NCBI GenBank assembly: GCA_034620365.1
Contig: JAQGEQ010000037.1
Coordinates: 62,001-126,000 of the forward strand
Direction: 5' to 3'
Source: Pegea sp. RAD2-039
Lineage: Eukaryota > Chordata > Thaliacea > Salpida > Salpidae
Length of the DNA stretch: 64,000 bases
Of this stretch, positions 62,601-64,000 are shown piece after piece. The notes beneath the pieces were generated by a model. It saw only the letters and a program-made list of their open reading frames with translations. It ran no database searches and was not told the origin of the DNA. Numbering within the stretch: the first letter of the stretch is position 1; each line of letters opens with the position of its first letter. A program made the position numbers and the translations under genes.

Positions 62601-63856
62601 TGCATATTAATGTTATTTCAAATGTTGTTTTCTGAACCTCAGTCTTGTTTTTGTAATTTAAGAAGAACTTGCTGAAACACCTACTACAAAAGATTAAACA
62701 GATGAATTAATATTCGGAATTCTTTACAGATTCAAACCCTATATCAAGTCTGTGGATGAGCAGCACAATGATAACTCCACCGCTATTCGCGCAGCTCTCA
62801 GAACACCAAAATGCGCTTTCTTTAATTACAACTCTAACAACGGATCTGGTGATTGGTCTACAGAAGGGTGCACGACTACAATTGGTTCTGACGATACAAT
62901 CATTTGTAATTGTTATCATTTAACCAGCTTTGCAGTTATCATGGTAATTGTTGATACTTTTAGATATTTTCTTAAAAAATCTAACTCAATTCTTTTGAAA
63001 TAAATTGTATGTAAATAAACTTTATTTTAAAAGGATATAGACACCATGGAGCATGATTATGTGTTGGAATATTTGAGCTATTTTGGATGTGCGCTTTCTA
63101 TACTTGGGTTGACCATAACTATTATCACATATCTTGGTTTCAGGTAAAAATATTTTAGGTTTTAGATTTCAAATGATATCAAGTAAACCGAAATTTGAAA
63201 AGAATTTTTACAGCAGTCAATTTAATTTAAAAAATGTTTTTTAGAACTTTAAGAGCTTTCAAATCAAAGAAAATTCTAGTTCATTTTTCAACTGCTTTGT
63301 TGGGACTTTATCTAACTTACGTGTTTGGTTTAGTGCTTGATCTACCAGTAAACGAGCAGCAATGTATAGCTGTAAGTTCAACATTCTTTATATTATTACT
63401 ATGATTACAACAACTAGATAGAATGCTGCAACTCGATAAAAACATTCACAGAAATCGATCAGAATTATTTATCGATAATTTGTTAAGTCAAGCTTATACT
63501 ATGTTTTTAAAAGCTTATTTACTTAATTTTTACGCTTAAAAGCTTTGATTATGTGGTTTTAAATAACATAAAATCCTCATTAATCCTATTTTCTTTTTAC
63601 AGTCAGGCTTCTTCATGCAATTCTTTTTAGCTGCAGCGTTTTCTTGGATGTTTGTTGAAGTACTGGACATGTATTTCCTATTTGTTAAAGTTTGGAGTAG
63701 TATTCAGAATTATGTGGAGAAAATGGCAGTTATAGGTTGGGGTTTTCCCCTTGTTTTATCAGTTTCCACTTTAGCTGCTCATAAAATTATGGAACGAAAT
63801 GCTGAAGGAAGCAATTTTACTCGGATGTATCCAAAATATGAAGAATTAACTACTAC
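56658..63856 (+). CDS. Adhesion G-protein-coupled receptor, 5' and middle exons (continues past window)
   Basis: Sixteen exons join in phase: 56658-56736, 58295-58417, 58833-58976, 59107-59253, 59590-59781, 60296-60418, 60560-60678, 60882-60963, 61618-61767, 61827-61976, 62099-62187, 62246-62430, 62730-62943, 63034-63143, 63245-63371 and 63603-63856. All are GT-AG. The product has a signal peptide (NLINLFYLSIFGWLITTAC), a short unassigned exon, two calcium-binding-type EGF repeats, a six-Cys sushi-like module, a Thr/Ser/Glu stalk, a GAIN domain closing in a GPS, and TM1-TM4 of a class B2 7TM domain. Such receptors self-cleave at the GPS and are activated by the exposed Stachel peptide, sensing adhesion or force at the plasma membrane. 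Layout resembles the EGF-bearing ADGRE/ADGRL-like receptors; no orthologue is assigned. TM5-7 and the tail lie beyond 64000. Confidence 0.85.
58833..59253 (+). other. Two calcium-binding EGF-like exons of the adhesion GPCR
   Basis: Exons 58833-58976 and 59107-59253 are both phase 1-1, so they can be duplicated or skipped in frame. They begin D-L-D-E-C and D-V-N-E-C, the calcium-binding signature. Exon 4 keeps all six Cys and the aromatic of the consensus (CINLDGSYTCECKDGF). Exon 3 also has six Cys, with SYKCLCISGY in the second half. Confidence 0.85.
59590..59781 (+). other. Sushi/CCP-like exon of the adhesion GPCR
   Basis: A phase 1-1 exon of 192 nt with Cys spacing and the pattern PCSVPNIDFGYITC, CQLICFDGFEY and KCT at the end, close to complement-control-protein modules. 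Six Cys are present instead of the usual four, so assignment is tentative. Confidence 0.55.
62099..62943 (+). other. GAIN C-terminal part and GPS autoproteolysis site of the adhesion GPCR
   Basis: Exons 62099-62187, 62246-62430 and 62730-62943. The GPS reads CAFFNY, then GDWSTEGC, then CNCYHLTSFAVIM, with both disulfide pairs and the H-L-T tripeptide where cleavage occurs between Leu and Thr. The aromatic normally Trp after the first Cys (C-x-F-W) is Phe. The peptide after the cut, TSFAVIM, fits the tethered-agonist consensus. The exon 11 donor could be GTAGTA (62185) or GTAAGC (62188); I used the stronger second, which adds one Val in frame. Confidence 0.8.
63034..63856 (+). other. TM1-TM4 exons of the adhesion GPCR
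   Basis: Exon 14 carries TM1 (YFGCALSILGLTITIITYLG). Exon 15 carries TM2 (STALLGLYLTYVFGLVLDL), ending at QQC, the extracellular-loop Cys position. Exon 16 carries TM3 (FFMQFFLAAAFSWMFVEVLD) and TM4 (GWGFPLVLSVSTLAAH). The F-x-x-A-A-F-S-W-M-x-V-E and G-W-G-x-P motifs are hallmarks of adhesion-family 7TM domains. Confidence 0.85.
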
Positions 63857-64000
63857 GTAAGCTTATTGCTTCAAATGTCAAAGCAATTTATTTACTTTAC
63901 AGTTTATTATGTAACCCCAAAGTTTGTTTTGGTAAAGTCAATTGAATATTCTATTGTCTTCAGTATTTTATAACTTCTGTTTACAATTTGCTTCAACTAA
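63857..64000 (+). other. Intron of the adhesion GPCR gene, running out of the window
   Basis: It begins GTAAGC after ACTACTAC. No further coding sequence is visible before the window ends. Confidence 0.6.

Noticed and set aside
1-64000. CRISPR arrays, operons, bacterial-type promoters or ribosome binding sites
   Set aside because: None seen. Introns, LINEs and receptor architecture show nuclear eukaryotic DNA, so these feature types do not apply.

Overview
This is a eukaryotic, almost certainly invertebrate animal, nuclear DNA window. It is very AT-rich by eye, with GT-AG introns, degenerate LINEs, a decayed LTR element, an adhesion-GPCR gene (EGF, sushi-like, Ser/Thr stalk, GAIN/GPS, 7TM) and a methyl-CpG-binding-domain (MBD) protein. 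I cannot name the species or phylum from sequence alone.

Layout. (1) 1-5 kb: an intronless MBD-domain ORF with a long acidic tract (1975-2832), then AT-rich DNA and LINE tails. (2) 5.0-21.3 kb: a head-to-tail array of three full units of about 4.83 kb plus a partial fourth. Each full unit carries the start of a small multi-exon gene (+), a GC-richer block with perfect TGACGTCA palindromes, and a decayed LINE endonuclease (-). (3) 20.8-22.4 kb: the fourth unit runs into a longer multi-exon member of the same family, coiled coil plus acidic tail. (4) 22.5-38.3 kb: dispersed, partly inverted copies of the same material. They include a pseudogene copy (24.5-25.4 kb, +), two apparently intact three-exon genes (28.2-29.1 and 35.7-36.5 kb, -), and several LINE pieces in both orientations. 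(5) 38-45 kb: a small unrecognised gene (40.24-40.65 kb, -) with a probable 5' UTR intron, and a GC-richer fragment of another LINE. (6) 45.4-48.3 kb: a degenerate Ty3/gypsy-like element between short LTRs. (7) 48.3-56.6 kb: AT-rich with no confident gene. (8) 56.66 kb to the window end: the 5' and middle exons of the adhesion GPCR, leaving the window after TM4.

Most unusual is a lineage-specific gene family that I reconstruct by splice-phase matching. Its first coding exon is only 11 nt (ATG plus 8 nt) in all seven copies. The second exon is exactly 126 nt in five copies. In the complete members the last exon encodes a charged helix and an acidic Thr-Glu-Asp-rich tail. Every copy has a conserved block of about 45 bp roughly 200 bp upstream of the ATG. 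In three modules the gene lies directly downstream of, and on the same strand as, a CR1/Jockey-like reverse transcriptase, so gene and LINE have been copied together. I do not recognise the protein family and assign no function.

All gene models are from reading frames and splice signals only, with no transcript evidence.
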